Shown one piece after another: positions 9,168 through 16,933 of a stretch of DNA of 64,000 nt. Positions within the stretch are counted from its first letter, which is position 1. Each line of letters starts with the position of its first letter. The position numbers and the translations under genes are program-made. This DNA comes from Geodermatophilaceae bacterium URHB0062 (GTDB lineage Bacteria; Actinomycetota; Actinomycetes; Mycobacteriales; Geodermatophilaceae): assembly GCA_000620185.1 (NCBI GenBank), contig KK211086.1, positions 283,331-347,330 of the forward strand, in the 5' to 3' direction. The notes beneath the pieces are model-generated. The model was given only the letters and a program-made list of their open reading frames with translations, did no database searches and was not told the origin of the DNA.

Positions 9168-10219
9168 GCGCCCGCGAGGCGGCAGGCGCCGGAACGGTCG
9201 CCGACGAGCGGGTCACCGCGGTCGGCCCGCTCCGGCGCCTGCTGGTCAAGCCCGAGCTCGGGGCCCTGGTCGGAGCGATCGTCATCTTCGCGTTCTTCGC
9301 GGCCCAGTCGTCGGTGTTCCGCTCGGCGCGGGGTGTGGCGAACTGGCTGGACCCGTCCTCGACGCTGGGGATCATGGCCGTCGCGGTCGCCCTGCTGATG
9401 ATCGGTGGGCACTTCGACCTGTCCGCGGGCGTCATGACCGGGACGACGGCGCTGGCGGTCGGCATCGTCGCGGGCGAGTTCGGCCAGAACATCTGGCTGG
9501 CGATCGGCGTCGCTCTCGTGGTCGCGCTCGCCGTCGGGTTCCTCAACGGCTGGCTGGTCACCCGCACCGGCCTGCCGAGCTTCATCATCACGCTCGGCAC
9601 GTTCCTGATGCTCCAGGGCATCAACCTCGGGCTCACCAAGCTCTTCACCGGCACGGTCACCGCCGGCGGGATCGCGCACGCCCCCGGCTACGACGTCGCG
9701 GAGGCGGTCTTCGCGTCGCGGATCACCATCGGCGGCGCCCAGATCCGCATCGCCGTGGTGTGGTGGGTGCTGGCGACGGTCCTCGCCTCCTACGTGCTGC
9801 TGCGCACGCGGTTCGGCAACTGGATCTTCGCCACCGGCGGGGACGACGTCGCCGCCCGGAACGTCGGTGTCCCGGCCCGGCGCACCACCATCGTGCTGTT
9901 CCTGACCACGGCGACCGCCGCCTGGTTCGTCGGCACGACCCTCGCCGTGCGGTTCACCAACGTGCAGGCCAACGCCGGCATCGGCCAGGAGCTGATCTAC
10001 ATCGTCGCGGCGGTCATCGGCGGCTGCCTGCTCACCGGCGGCTTCGGCTCGGCCGTCGGTGCCTCCCTGGGCGCACTCATCTTCGGCATGACCCAGCTCG
10101 GCATCGTGTACCTGAACTGGGAGGCGGACTGGTTCTACTTCTTCCTGGGCGCGATGCTCCTGCTCGCGGTGCTGGCCAACCGGCTGGTCCGGCGCTACGC
10201 CGAGGCGGCCCGGCGATGA
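9164..10219 (+). CDS. Sugar ABC transporter permease (RbsC/FrcC type)
   Basis: About 351 residues with 8-10 hydrophobic segments, including the family hallmarks [12 protein letters not shown] and the coupling loop [19 protein letters not shown] that contacts the ATPase. No ATG, GTG or TTG lies between the preceding gene and the first membrane segment, so the best start is the CTG at 9164, which overlaps the stop of the binding protein (CTGA) and would rely on translational coupling. The next GTG, at 9319, would delete the first membrane helix. The stop overlaps the ATPase start (ATGA). Confidence 0.8.
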   Translation: MSAREAAGAGTVADERVTAVGPLRRLLVKPELGALVGAIVIFAFFAAQSSVFRSARGVANWLDPSSTLGIMAVAVALLMIGGHFDLSAGVMTGTTALAVGIVAGEFGQNIWLAIGVALVVALAVGFLNGWLVTRTGLPSFIITLGTFLMLQGINLGLTKLFTGTVTAGGIAHAPGYDVAEAVFASRITIGGAQIRIAVVWWVLATVLASYVLLRTRFGNWIFATGGDDVAARNVGVPARRTTIVLFLTTATAAWFVGTTLAVRFTNVQANAGIGQELIYIVAAVIGGCLLTGGFGSAVGASLGALIFGMTQLGIVYLNWEADWFYFFLGAMLLLAVLANRLVRRYAEAARR

Positions 10220-11025
10220 CCGGCATGGAGGCGACGCCGGACGTCCCGGGAACCCCGCTGCTCGAACTGCGCGACGTCGGCAAGACGTTCGGTTCGGTGG
10301 TCGCCCTCGACGGCATCAGCACGTCCGTCCGCGCGGGCGAGGTCACCTGCGTGCTGGGCGACAACGGCGCGGGCAAGTCTACGCTGATCAAGATCCTGGC
10401 CGGCGTCCACCGGCCGGACCGGGGGGAGCTGCTGCTCGACGGGGAGCCGGCAACCTTCGGCGCACCCCGGGACGCCCTCGACGCCGGCATCGCGACCGTC
10501 TACCAGGACCTCGCGATGATCCCGCTGATGGCGATCTGGCGGAACTTCTTCCTCGGCTCGGAGCCCACGACCGGCTGGGGCCCGTTCCGCCGGTTCGACC
10601 GCACCCTGGCCCGGGAGACGACGCGCCGGGAGTTGGCCGCCATGGGCATCGACATCCGCGACCCCGACCAACCCGTGGGCACGCTGTCCGGCGGCGAGCG
10701 CCAGTCGGTCGCGATCGCCCGCGCCGTGCACCGCGGTGCGCGCGTGCTGATCCTCGACGAGCCGACGTCGGCCCTCGGGGTCAAGCAGGCAGGCGTGGTG
10801 CTGCGCTACATCGCCCGGGCGCGTGACCGGGGGCTCGGCGTCGTCTTCATCACGCACAACCCCCACCACGCCCATCCGGTCGGGGACCGCTTCCTGCTGC
10901 TCAACCGGGGCCGGAGCATGGGCTCCTACGCGAAGGGCGAGGTCACGCGCGAGGAGCTCACCCGGCTGATGGCCGGCGGCGGCGAGCTCGACCAACTGAC
11001 CCACGAGCTCGAACGGCCTGGGTAG
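10216..11025 (+). CDS. Sugar ABC transporter ATP-binding protein, single domain (FrcA-like)
   Basis: 269 residues with one nucleotide-binding domain: Walker [10 protein letters not shown] near residue 49, Q-loop TVYQDLAM, signature LSGGERQS near 157, Walker [12 protein letters not shown] near 177, switch His in FITHNPHHA. Most ribose-type importers have a duplicated ATPase of about 500 residues; the single-domain form resembles FrcA, which supports a fructose-class importer. ATG overlaps the permease stop by four bases. Last gene of the operon. Confidence 0.88.
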   Translation: MTGMEATPDVPGTPLLELRDVGKTFGSVVALDGISTSVRAGEVTCVLGDNGAGKSTLIKILAGVHRPDRGELLLDGEPATFGAPRDALDAGIATVYQDLAMIPLMAIWRNFFLGSEPTTGWGPFRRFDRTLARETTRRELAAMGIDIRDPDQPVGTLSGGERQSVAIARAVHRGARVLILDEPTSALGVKQAGVVLRYIARARDRGLGVVFITHNPHHAHPVGDRFLLLNRGRSMGSYAKGEVTREELTRLMAGGGELDQLTHELERPG

Positions 11026-11137
11026 TCGCTGGGCCCGGACGGGGCGGCCGGACGAGCCCGCAGGACACGACTCGGTAACAGGCGCGTCGGATGTGCCGCG
11101 TGTTGCTCGTGTGACTGAAGGTGATGCTGCGACTCTT

Positions 11138-11158
11138 CTGCGGCACACCCCGCCGCAG
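11138..11158. terminator. 7-bp perfect hairpin in front of the M23 gene
   Basis: CTGCGGC and GCCGCAG separated by seven bases. It lies between the ABC operon and the ribosome-binding site (AGGAG) of the M23 gene. It could terminate the operon or act in the leader; no T-tract follows. Confidence 0.4.
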
Positions 11159-11178
11159 CCTCTTCCCCAGGAGCGAGC

Positions 11179-12543
11179 ATGTTCCAGCGCCGTCCGTCAG
11201 GACCGGCGTCCGCCCGACCCGGTTCGCGCCGGGCGTCGACGGACCGCAGGTCGCGCTCGCTGCGCGGCGCCCTGGTCGGCGTGGTCGCCGGGGCGGCGCT
11301 GATCGGTGCGACGCCGGCGATCGCCGCTCCGCCCCCGCCGCCCAACCCCACCGACGGCCAGATCGGGGCCGCGCAGCACGAGCGCGAGGCCGCCGCCGCC
11401 GAGGTGGGCCGCATCGCGGCGCTGGTCGCGTCCAGCGAGGCCGAGCTCGAGCAGGTCGAGGTCGAGGCCGAGGCCGCCGGCGCGGAGTACATGGCCGCCG
11501 AGGAGGCACTCGAGGAGGCGCAGATCGCGGCCGACCGGACCGCGGCCGCGCTGGAGAAGGCCGCGGCCGAGGTGGCCGCCGCGCAGGCCAGGATCGCGAC
11601 CTTCTCGCACGACACCTACGTGAACGGCAGCTCGATGACCGCACCCGAGGCGCTGCTCAGCTCCGAGGGGCCGGCTGAGCTGCTGCAGCGCGCCGCGATG
11701 CTCGACTACGTCGCTGACAACCAGATCGACGTCCTGGGGCAGCTCCAGGTGGCCCGTATCAAGCAGGCCAACGCCGACTCGGCCGCCCGCGCGGCCCGGG
11801 ACGAGTACGCCGCCGCGGAGGACGCCGCCGCGGCGGCCAAGGCCACGGCCGACAGCCGGCTCGCGGCCGAGCAGACCGCCTACGACCGGGTCTCCGCGCA
11901 GAAGGCGGACTACGACAAGCAGCTGCAGGCGGCGCAGATCCACCTGCTGCAACTGCAGGGTGCCCGCAACGCCTACCAGCAGTGGGCGGCGCAGAAGGCC
12001 GCCGAGGAGGCGGCCGCCCGGGCCGCGGCTGAGAAGGCCGCTCGAGACGCAGCGGCGGCGGCTGCCGCGGCCCGGGCCAAGGCGTCCGACGGTGGAGGCT
12101 CGTCCTCGGGCGGGGGTTCGGTCTCCGGCGGCGGGGGTGGCACCTACGTCTTCCCGACGTCGGGCCACATCAGCAGCTGCTACGGCTACCGCTGGGGCCG
12201 GCTGCACGCGGGCGTGGACATCGGCGCCCCCATCGGTACGAACATCTACGCCGCCGCCTCCGGCACGGTCGCCCGCACCGGTCCGGCCACCGGCTTCGGC
12301 CAGGCCGTCTACATCCGAGGCGACGACGGCGCGGTCACCGTGTACGGCCACGTGAACCGCGACTTCGTGCACACCGGTGAGCACGTGCTGGCCGGTGAGC
12401 TGATCGCCGAGGTCGGCAACCGCGGCCACTCGACCGGCCCGCACCTGCACTTCGAGGTGCACCCCGGCGGCGCGATGTACAGCGGCGCGGTCAACCCGAT
12501 GCCGTGGCTGCGCGCCCGGGGCGTGAACGTCTCCGGCTGCTGA
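11179..12543 (+). CDS. M23 peptidoglycan endopeptidase with coiled-coil domain
   Basis: 454 residues. A basic N-terminus and hydrophobic stretch ending ATPAIA at about residue 50 form a signal peptide. Residues about 60-300 are alanine- and glutamate-rich coiled coil, then a Gly/Ser linker, then the LytM/M23 domain from about 325. Zinc ligands are visible: HAGVD, and HLHFEV near the end, with YGHVN between. The layout matches cell-wall hydrolases such as EnvC/RipA-like factors in which a coiled coil controls the peptidase during division. The family cleaves peptide crosslinks of murein. AGGAG precedes the ATG; a hairpin lies further up. Confidence 0.9.
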   Translation: MFQRRPSGPASARPGSRRASTDRRSRSLRGALVGVVAGAALIGATPAIAAPPPPPNPTDGQIGAAQHEREAAAAEVGRIAALVASSEAELEQVEVEAEAAGAEYMAAEEALEEAQIAADRTAAALEKAAAEVAAAQARIATFSHDTYVNGSSMTAPEALLSSEGPAELLQRAAMLDYVADNQIDVLGQLQVARIKQANADSAARAARDEYAAAEDAAAAAKATADSRLAAEQTAYDRVSAQKADYDKQLQAAQIHLLQLQGARNAYQQWAAQKAAEEAAARAAAEKAARDAAAAAAAARAKASDGGGSSSGGGSVSGGGGGTYVFPTSGHISSCYGYRWGRLHAGVDIGAPIGTNIYAAASGTVARTGPATGFGQAVYIRGDDGAVTVYGHVNRDFVHTGEHVLAGELIAEVGNRGHSTGPHLHFEVHPGGAMYSGAVNPMPWLRARGVNVSGC

Positions 12544-12575
12544 CCCACCACCGCCGGTTCGCCGGCTCTCGATCG

Positions 12576-12618
12576 AGCTGCGGTCCGTCACTTCGGGGAT
12601 GAGTGACGGGCCGCAGCT
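12576..12618. terminator. 16-bp hairpin between convergent genes
   Basis: Stem 12576-12591 with 12603-12618 (one G-U pair), 11-nt loop. It sits between the M23 gene and the convergent lipoprotein and can serve both. Confidence 0.8.
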
Positions 12619-12642
12619 GCACGTCCTCGACCGGCGCCCGCG

Positions 12643-13158
12643 TCAGCTGGTGGGCGCGGCCGACCCCGTCGGGCTCTCGGAGAAGCCGCACTGGTCGGTC
12701 AGGTACTTCTGCACGTTCGCGAACGCGGCGCCGTACTGCTGCTGCAGCTGACCGACCTGCTGCTGGAACTTCGCCACCGCCGCCTGGTCGTGGAAGTCGA
12801 CCTGTGCGGCCTTGGCGATCTCGTCGATGCCGTCGGCGAAGGACGTCCAGTCGTCGGCGAGCTCGTCGGGCGGCTCGATGGCGCGGATCTGCGTGGCGGC
12901 CTCCTGGAGCACCTTCGGCAGGCTCGCGGGGTCGGAGCCGCCGGAGAACGTCGCGCCGATCCGCTGCTGCACGGCGGCCGCCTCGGTGCAGAACTGGGAG
13001 CCCGCGGCATCGGCCGAGGTCTCCGACGCACTGGTGGTCGGTGCGCTGGAGGCCGCGGAGTCCGACTTCTCGTTCCCCGAGCCGCCGCAGGCGGTCAGCA
13101 GGACGAGCGCGGCGGCCGCGGACAGCCCGGTCCGGCACAGGCGGAGGGAAGTGCGCAT
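12643..13158 (-). CDS. Lipoprotein of unknown function
   Basis: 171 residues. Signal peptide with lipobox LLTAC (Cys about 24), then a Ser/Thr/Ala-rich linker, then a mostly helical domain with two cysteines (QFCTEA near 57 and DQCGF near 158) that could form a disulfide. The middle contains repeated glutamines (FQQQVGQLQQQYG). I do not recognise the family. Start ATG 13158 is preceded by TAGCCT and seven bases, suggesting a leaderless transcript. Divergent from the MBL operon at 13218. Confidence 0.75.
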   Translation of the reverse strand: MRTSLRLCRTGLSAAAALVLLTACGGSGNEKSDSAASSAPTTSASETSADAAGSQFCTEAAAVQQRIGATFSGGSDPASLPKVLQEAATQIRAIEPPDELADDWTSFADGIDEIAKAAQVDFHDQAAVAKFQQQVGQLQQQYGAAFANVQKYLTDQCGFSESPTGSAAPTS

Positions 13159-13165
13159 GCACCGC

Positions 13166-13171
13166 AGGCTA
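13166..13171 (-). promoter_or_regulatory. -10 element of the lipoprotein gene
   Basis: Minus-strand TAGCCT ending seven bases before the ATG at 13158. Confidence 0.45.
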
Positions 13172-13204
13172 GCCGCCGGGTGCGCATCGGGGCAGACGCG
13201 CGGC

Positions 13205-13210
13205 TAGCGT
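13205..13210 (+). promoter_or_regulatory. -10 element of the MBL-ligase-GMC operon
   Basis: TAGCGT followed by seven bases and GTG 13218. It favours GTG 13218 over the in-frame GTG 13209, which would lie inside the promoter. Confidence 0.5.
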
Positions 13211-13217
13211 GCGCCAC

Positions 13218-14087
13218 GTGGATGCCCCCGTCGACCCCCGCGCCACCTGGGACCTCCCGGCCCCAGGGGCCATGCCGAGGACGGCGGAGCTCGAGCCGCT
13301 GGTGACGCGGGTCCTGGCCCCCAATCCGTCCCCGATGACGCTCGACGGCACGAACACCTACCTGGTCGGCGCGCCCGGAAGCGGCCAGGCGGTGCTGGTC
13401 GACCCCGGCCCGGACGACGCCGCGCACCTGGCGGCGGTCGAGGCGGCGCTGACCGCCCGAGGCGCCCGCTGTGCCGGCGTCCTGGTCACCCACCACCACG
13501 GCGACCACGCGGAGGCGGCCCTGCCGTGGGGGATCCGGTTCGGCACCCAGGTGGCGGCCGCCACCGCCGCGGTGGCGGGGGAGGCGGGGCGGGTGCTCGC
13601 GCCCGGGGACCGCCTTCGCCTCGCCGGCACGACCCTGGACGTCGTCGCCACCCCCGGCCACACCGCCGACCACCTCGCCTTCCGGCTGGAGTCCGGCGCC
13701 GTCCTCGTGGGCGACCACGTGCTCGGCCGGGGCACGTCGGTGGTCACGCACCCGGAGGGCGACGTCGCCGCGTACCTCGAGTCGCTGCGACGGGTCCACG
13801 ACCTCGGGCCCAGCGCGCTCTACTGCGGCCACGGGCCGGAGCTGACCGAGGACCCCGGTGCCGTCCTGGAGTTCTACCTGGCCCACCGCGCTTATCGGGA
13901 GAACCAGCTGCTGACGGCCCTCGCCGACGGCCCCAGGACGGTCGATGAGCTCGTGAGCGGCATCTACGCCGACGTGCCGCGGCAGGTGTGGCCGGCCGCC
14001 GCCCAGTCGACCCGGGCGACGCTGGCCAAGCTGCGCACCGAGGGCCGCGTCGTCCCCGACGCCGACGCACGGGTTCGGCTGGCGTGA
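13218..14087 (+). CDS. MBL-fold hydrolase, LACTB2-like
   Basis: 289 residues. N-terminal metallo-beta-lactamase domain with THHHGDHAEAA (metal ligands near residue 90), GHTADHL and LVGDHVLG, and a C-terminal winged-helix-like region (from about 225) as in LACTB2/RNase Z-type enzymes. LACTB2 relatives include endoribonucleases and thioester hydrolases; the substrate is not evident. The stop overlaps the next start (GTGA), so it is coupled to an acyl-activating ligase, which makes an acyl-thioester hydrolase role possible. Alternative starts: GTG 13209, ATG 13272. Confidence 0.82.
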   Translation: MDAPVDPRATWDLPAPGAMPRTAELEPLVTRVLAPNPSPMTLDGTNTYLVGAPGSGQAVLVDPGPDDAAHLAAVEAALTARGARCAGVLVTHHHGDHAEAALPWGIRFGTQVAAATAAVAGEAGRVLAPGDRLRLAGTTLDVVATPGHTADHLAFRLESGAVLVGDHVLGRGTSVVTHPEGDVAAYLESLRRVHDLGPSALYCGHGPELTEDPGAVLEFYLAHRAYRENQLLTALADGPRTVDELVSGIYADVPRQVWPAAAQSTRATLAKLRTEGRVVPDADARVRLA

Positions 14088-15406
14088 CCGACGTCCCGGT
14101 GGTGACCGCCGCCGAGAGCGAGCGCGACCAGCGGCGGGCCGCGGCGGCGCTGGCGGCCGCGGGCCTGGGCGCCGGCGACCGGCTCCTGGTGTCCGCCGCG
14201 GCGTCGCCCGCCCTGCTGGCCGTCGTCCTCGGGGCGCTGCGGACCGGGATCGTGCCCGTGGTGCTGGACCCGGGGCTGCCCGCCGCCGAGCGGGCCGCGC
14301 TGGCCGAGGACGCCGACGCCGCCCTCGACGTCGCCGACGCCCCGGAGCGCCTGCTCGGTGGCGGTGGCGAGGCCGACCTCGCCGACGTGCCGCTCGCCCG
14401 GCCGATGCACTACACGTCGGGCACGACCGGCCGGCGCAAGGGCGTCTGGTCCGGCGTCCTCGCCGAGGACGACGCCCGCGCGCTGGCCGCCGAGGAGATC
14501 GAGCTGTGGGGCTTCGAGCCCGGTGACCGGCACCTCGTGCTCTCGCCGCTGCACCACAGCGCACCGCTGCGGTTCGCCGTCCACACGCTGCTGGCCGGCG
14601 GATCGGTGCTGCTGCCCGGGCCGTTCGACACCGCCCGCGCCGCAGCCGTCATCACCCGCTCGCGGCCCACGACCACGTTCTGCGTGCCCACCCACCTGCA
14701 GCGGCTGCTCGGGCACGGGGACGTCGACTGGTCGTCGTTCCGGATGCTGGCACACGCCGGCGCGCCGTGTCCCGCTCCGCTCAAGCGGGCGGTGATCGAG
14801 GCGCTCCCGCCCGGCAGCGTCTGGGAGTTCTACGGGTCGACCGAGGCGCAGTTCACCGTCTGCTCCACCGCCGACTGGCTCGCTGCGCCCGGCAGTGTCG
14901 GCCGGGCGCGTCCCGGCCGCCGGCTCGAGACCGACGACCGTGGCCAGCTGTGGTGCGCCGTGCCGCCGTGGGCGCGCTTCGAGTACTGGCGGGCGCCGGA
15001 GAAGACGGCGGCGGCCTGGCGGGGCGATCGGGTCACCGTCGGCGACCTGGGGCGGGTGGACGACGACGGCGTGGTGTGGCTCGACGGCCGCCGCGAGGAC
15101 CTGGTGATCTCCGGCGGCGTCAACGTCTACCCGGCCGAGGTGGAGGCGGTGCTCGACGCCCATCCCGGCGTGGTGGAGAGCGCGGTGTTCGGCGTGCCCG
15201 ACGACGAGTGGGGGCAGCGGGTCGTGGCCGCCTACGTCGGCGCGGCCGATCCCGACGAGCTCGCGCGCTGGGTCCGGGACCGGCTGGCCGCCGCCAAGCG
15301 GCCCAAGGAGGTGCACCGGCTGGCCGATCTGCCGCGCACCTCGACCGGCAAGGTGCGCCGCCTCGACCTTCCGAAGGTGCTCGGCCTGCCGGGGCCGGGC
15401 GGGTGA
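14084..15406 (+). CDS. AMP-binding acyl-CoA synthetase-like ligase
   Basis: 440 residues, shorter than usual for the family (about 500-550), with a compact N-terminus. Motifs are intact: HYTSGTTGRRKG near residue 107 (P-loop), EFYGSTEA near 247, GRREDLVISGG near 332, and the C-terminal lysine in TSTGKVRR near 422 for adenylation. It should activate a carboxylate as acyl-adenylate and probably thioesterify it to CoA. GTG start overlaps the MBL stop; its own stop overlaps the GMC start. The coupled operon suggests sequential action on one substrate. Confidence 0.85.
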   Translation: MTDVPVVTAAESERDQRRAAAALAAAGLGAGDRLLVSAAASPALLAVVLGALRTGIVPVVLDPGLPAAERAALAEDADAALDVADAPERLLGGGGEADLADVPLARPMHYTSGTTGRRKGVWSGVLAEDDARALAAEEIELWGFEPGDRHLVLSPLHHSAPLRFAVHTLLAGGSVLLPGPFDTARAAAVITRSRPTTTFCVPTHLQRLLGHGDVDWSSFRMLAHAGAPCPAPLKRAVIEALPPGSVWEFYGSTEAQFTVCSTADWLAAPGSVGRARPGRRLETDDRGQLWCAVPPWARFEYWRAPEKTAAAWRGDRVTVGDLGRVDDDGVVWLDGRREDLVISGGVNVYPAEVEAVLDAHPGVVESAVFGVPDDEWGQRVVAAYVGAADPDELARWVRDRLAAAKRPKEVHRLADLPRTSTGKVRRLDLPKVLGLPGPGG

Positions 15407-16923
15407 CCGACGCCTGGGACGTCGTGGTCGTCGGCGCCGGGACGGCGGGCTGCCCGCTGGCCGCCCGTCTCGCCGACGCCGGGCGCCGGGTGCTGCTGCT
15501 GGAGGCGGGCGCCGACCACGCCCGCCCCGACGACTTCCCCGAGGTGCTCCGCGACCCGGCGAGGATGGCCGCCGCGGTGCCCGGTGCCCCGGCGAACTGG
15601 GACCTCGTGGGCACGCTCACGCCGGGGCTGACCGTGCGCGTTCCGCGTGGCCGCGTGGTCGGGGGTTCCAGCGCGCTCAACGCCGGCTACTTCGTGCGGG
15701 CCACCCCCGCGGACGCCGACGGCTGGGCCGCCGCCGGCAACGACCTGTGGTCCTACGACCGGGTGCTGCCCGCGTTCCGCCGTCTCGAGGCCGACGCGGA
15801 CTTCGGCGACCGGCCGGCACACGGCGCCGAGGGCCCGATGCCGGTCGCCCGGGTCGCGGATCCCGGTCCGCTGGCCGAGGCGTTCGCCGCGGGGGCGGCG
15901 GAACTCGGTTACCCCGACGAGCCGGACAAGAACGCCGGCTCCGCACCGGGCTACGGGCCGGTTCCGCTCACCACGGCGGGCGGCGTCCGGGTGAACACGG
16001 CGATGGCCTACCTCTCGCCGCGCCGCGGCCGGCCGGAGCTGACCGTCCGCGGCGGCGTGCACGTGCGGCGGGTGGTGATCGGGCGCGGGCGAGCGGTCGG
16101 GGTGGAGACCGCCGACGGTGTGGTCCGCGCCGGCGAGGTGGTGCTCAGCGCGGGCGCGGTCGGCTCGGCGCACCTGCTGCTGCTGTCGGGCATCGGCCCG
16201 GCCGACGCCCTCCGGGCGGCCGGCGTGCCGGTGGTCGCCGACGTTCCCGGGGTGGGCGCCGACTTCACCGACCATCCCAACGTCTACGTCGGCTACCGGC
16301 CGGCCCGCCCGGTCCCCGCCGGCCGGCTGCCGTTGCACGGCGTCCTGAACGCCACGTCGGACGGCGCCTCCGGGCCGGGCGACCTGGAGCTCCTGCCGTG
16401 GCTGGCCTCGTTCTCCCGCATCACGGGCGGGCCGTCGGGGGCGCCCGACGACGAGCTGGCCGTCGGCGTCGGTCTGATGCGCGAGGACGGCCGCGGACGG
16501 CTGACCCTCGACGGCGCCGACCCGCAGCGGCCGCCCCGCCTGGACTACGGGTACCTCACCGCGGAGTCCGACCGGCGCCGCCTGCGCGAGGGCGTGCGGC
16601 TGGCCGTCGACCTGCTGCGCATGCAGGCCCTGGCGTCCTTCGTGGCGGAGCGCACCGGCCCGACGGACGAGGTCCTGGCTGCGAACCGGGAACTCGACGA
16701 CTGGATCCGGCAGCACCTCACCACGGCGGTCCACCTCTCCGGCACCGCCCGCATGGGACGGGACACCGATCCGGGCGCCGTCGTCGACCAGGAGCTGCGG
16801 GTGCGCGGCGTGGCGGGGCTGCGGGTGGTGGACACGTCGGTGCTCCCGCAGACGCCCACACGGGGTCCCGCGGCGACCGCCGTGATGCTCGGCGAGCGCG
16901 CCGCCGAGCTGATGCTCGCCTGA
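15403..16923 (+). CDS. GMC-family FAD oxidoreductase
   Basis: 506 residues. FAD-binding VVVGAGTAGCPLAARL at the N-terminus, GMC signature 1 GRVVGGSSALNAGYF near residue 85, signature 2 GAVGSAHLLLLSGIGP near 248. The active-site His is in AVHLSGTARMG near 444. The usual second catalytic His/Asn near 482 is replaced: the segment reads LPQTPTRGPAAT instead of the common HTNAPT form. The TRGP form reminds me of the mycofactocin-associated GMC group (MftG), but no mycofactocin genes are in the window. Starts at GTG overlapping the ligase stop. Converges on the PBP gene with only 10 bp between. Confidence 0.85.
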   Translation: MTDAWDVVVVGAGTAGCPLAARLADAGRRVLLLEAGADHARPDDFPEVLRDPARMAAAVPGAPANWDLVGTLTPGLTVRVPRGRVVGGSSALNAGYFVRATPADADGWAAAGNDLWSYDRVLPAFRRLEADADFGDRPAHGAEGPMPVARVADPGPLAEAFAAGAAELGYPDEPDKNAGSAPGYGPVPLTTAGGVRVNTAMAYLSPRRGRPELTVRGGVHVRRVVIGRGRAVGVETADGVVRAGEVVLSAGAVGSAHLLLLSGIGPADALRAAGVPVVADVPGVGADFTDHPNVYVGYRPARPVPAGRLPLHGVLNATSDGASGPGDLELLPWLASFSRITGGPSGAPDDELAVGVGLMREDGRGRLTLDGADPQRPPRLDYGYLTAESDRRRLREGVRLAVDLLRMQALASFVAERTGPTDEVLAANRELDDWIRQHLTTAVHLSGTARMGRDTDPGAVVDQELRVRGVAGLRVVDTSVLPQTPTRGPAATAVMLGERAAELMLA

Positions 16924-16933
16924 GTTCGGGGGG

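Noticed and set aside
11026-11178. c-di-AMP (ydaO) riboswitch before the M23 peptidase gene
   Set aside because: Such riboswitches are common before actinobacterial cell-wall hydrolases, but the spacer is short and I could not see the conserved core.
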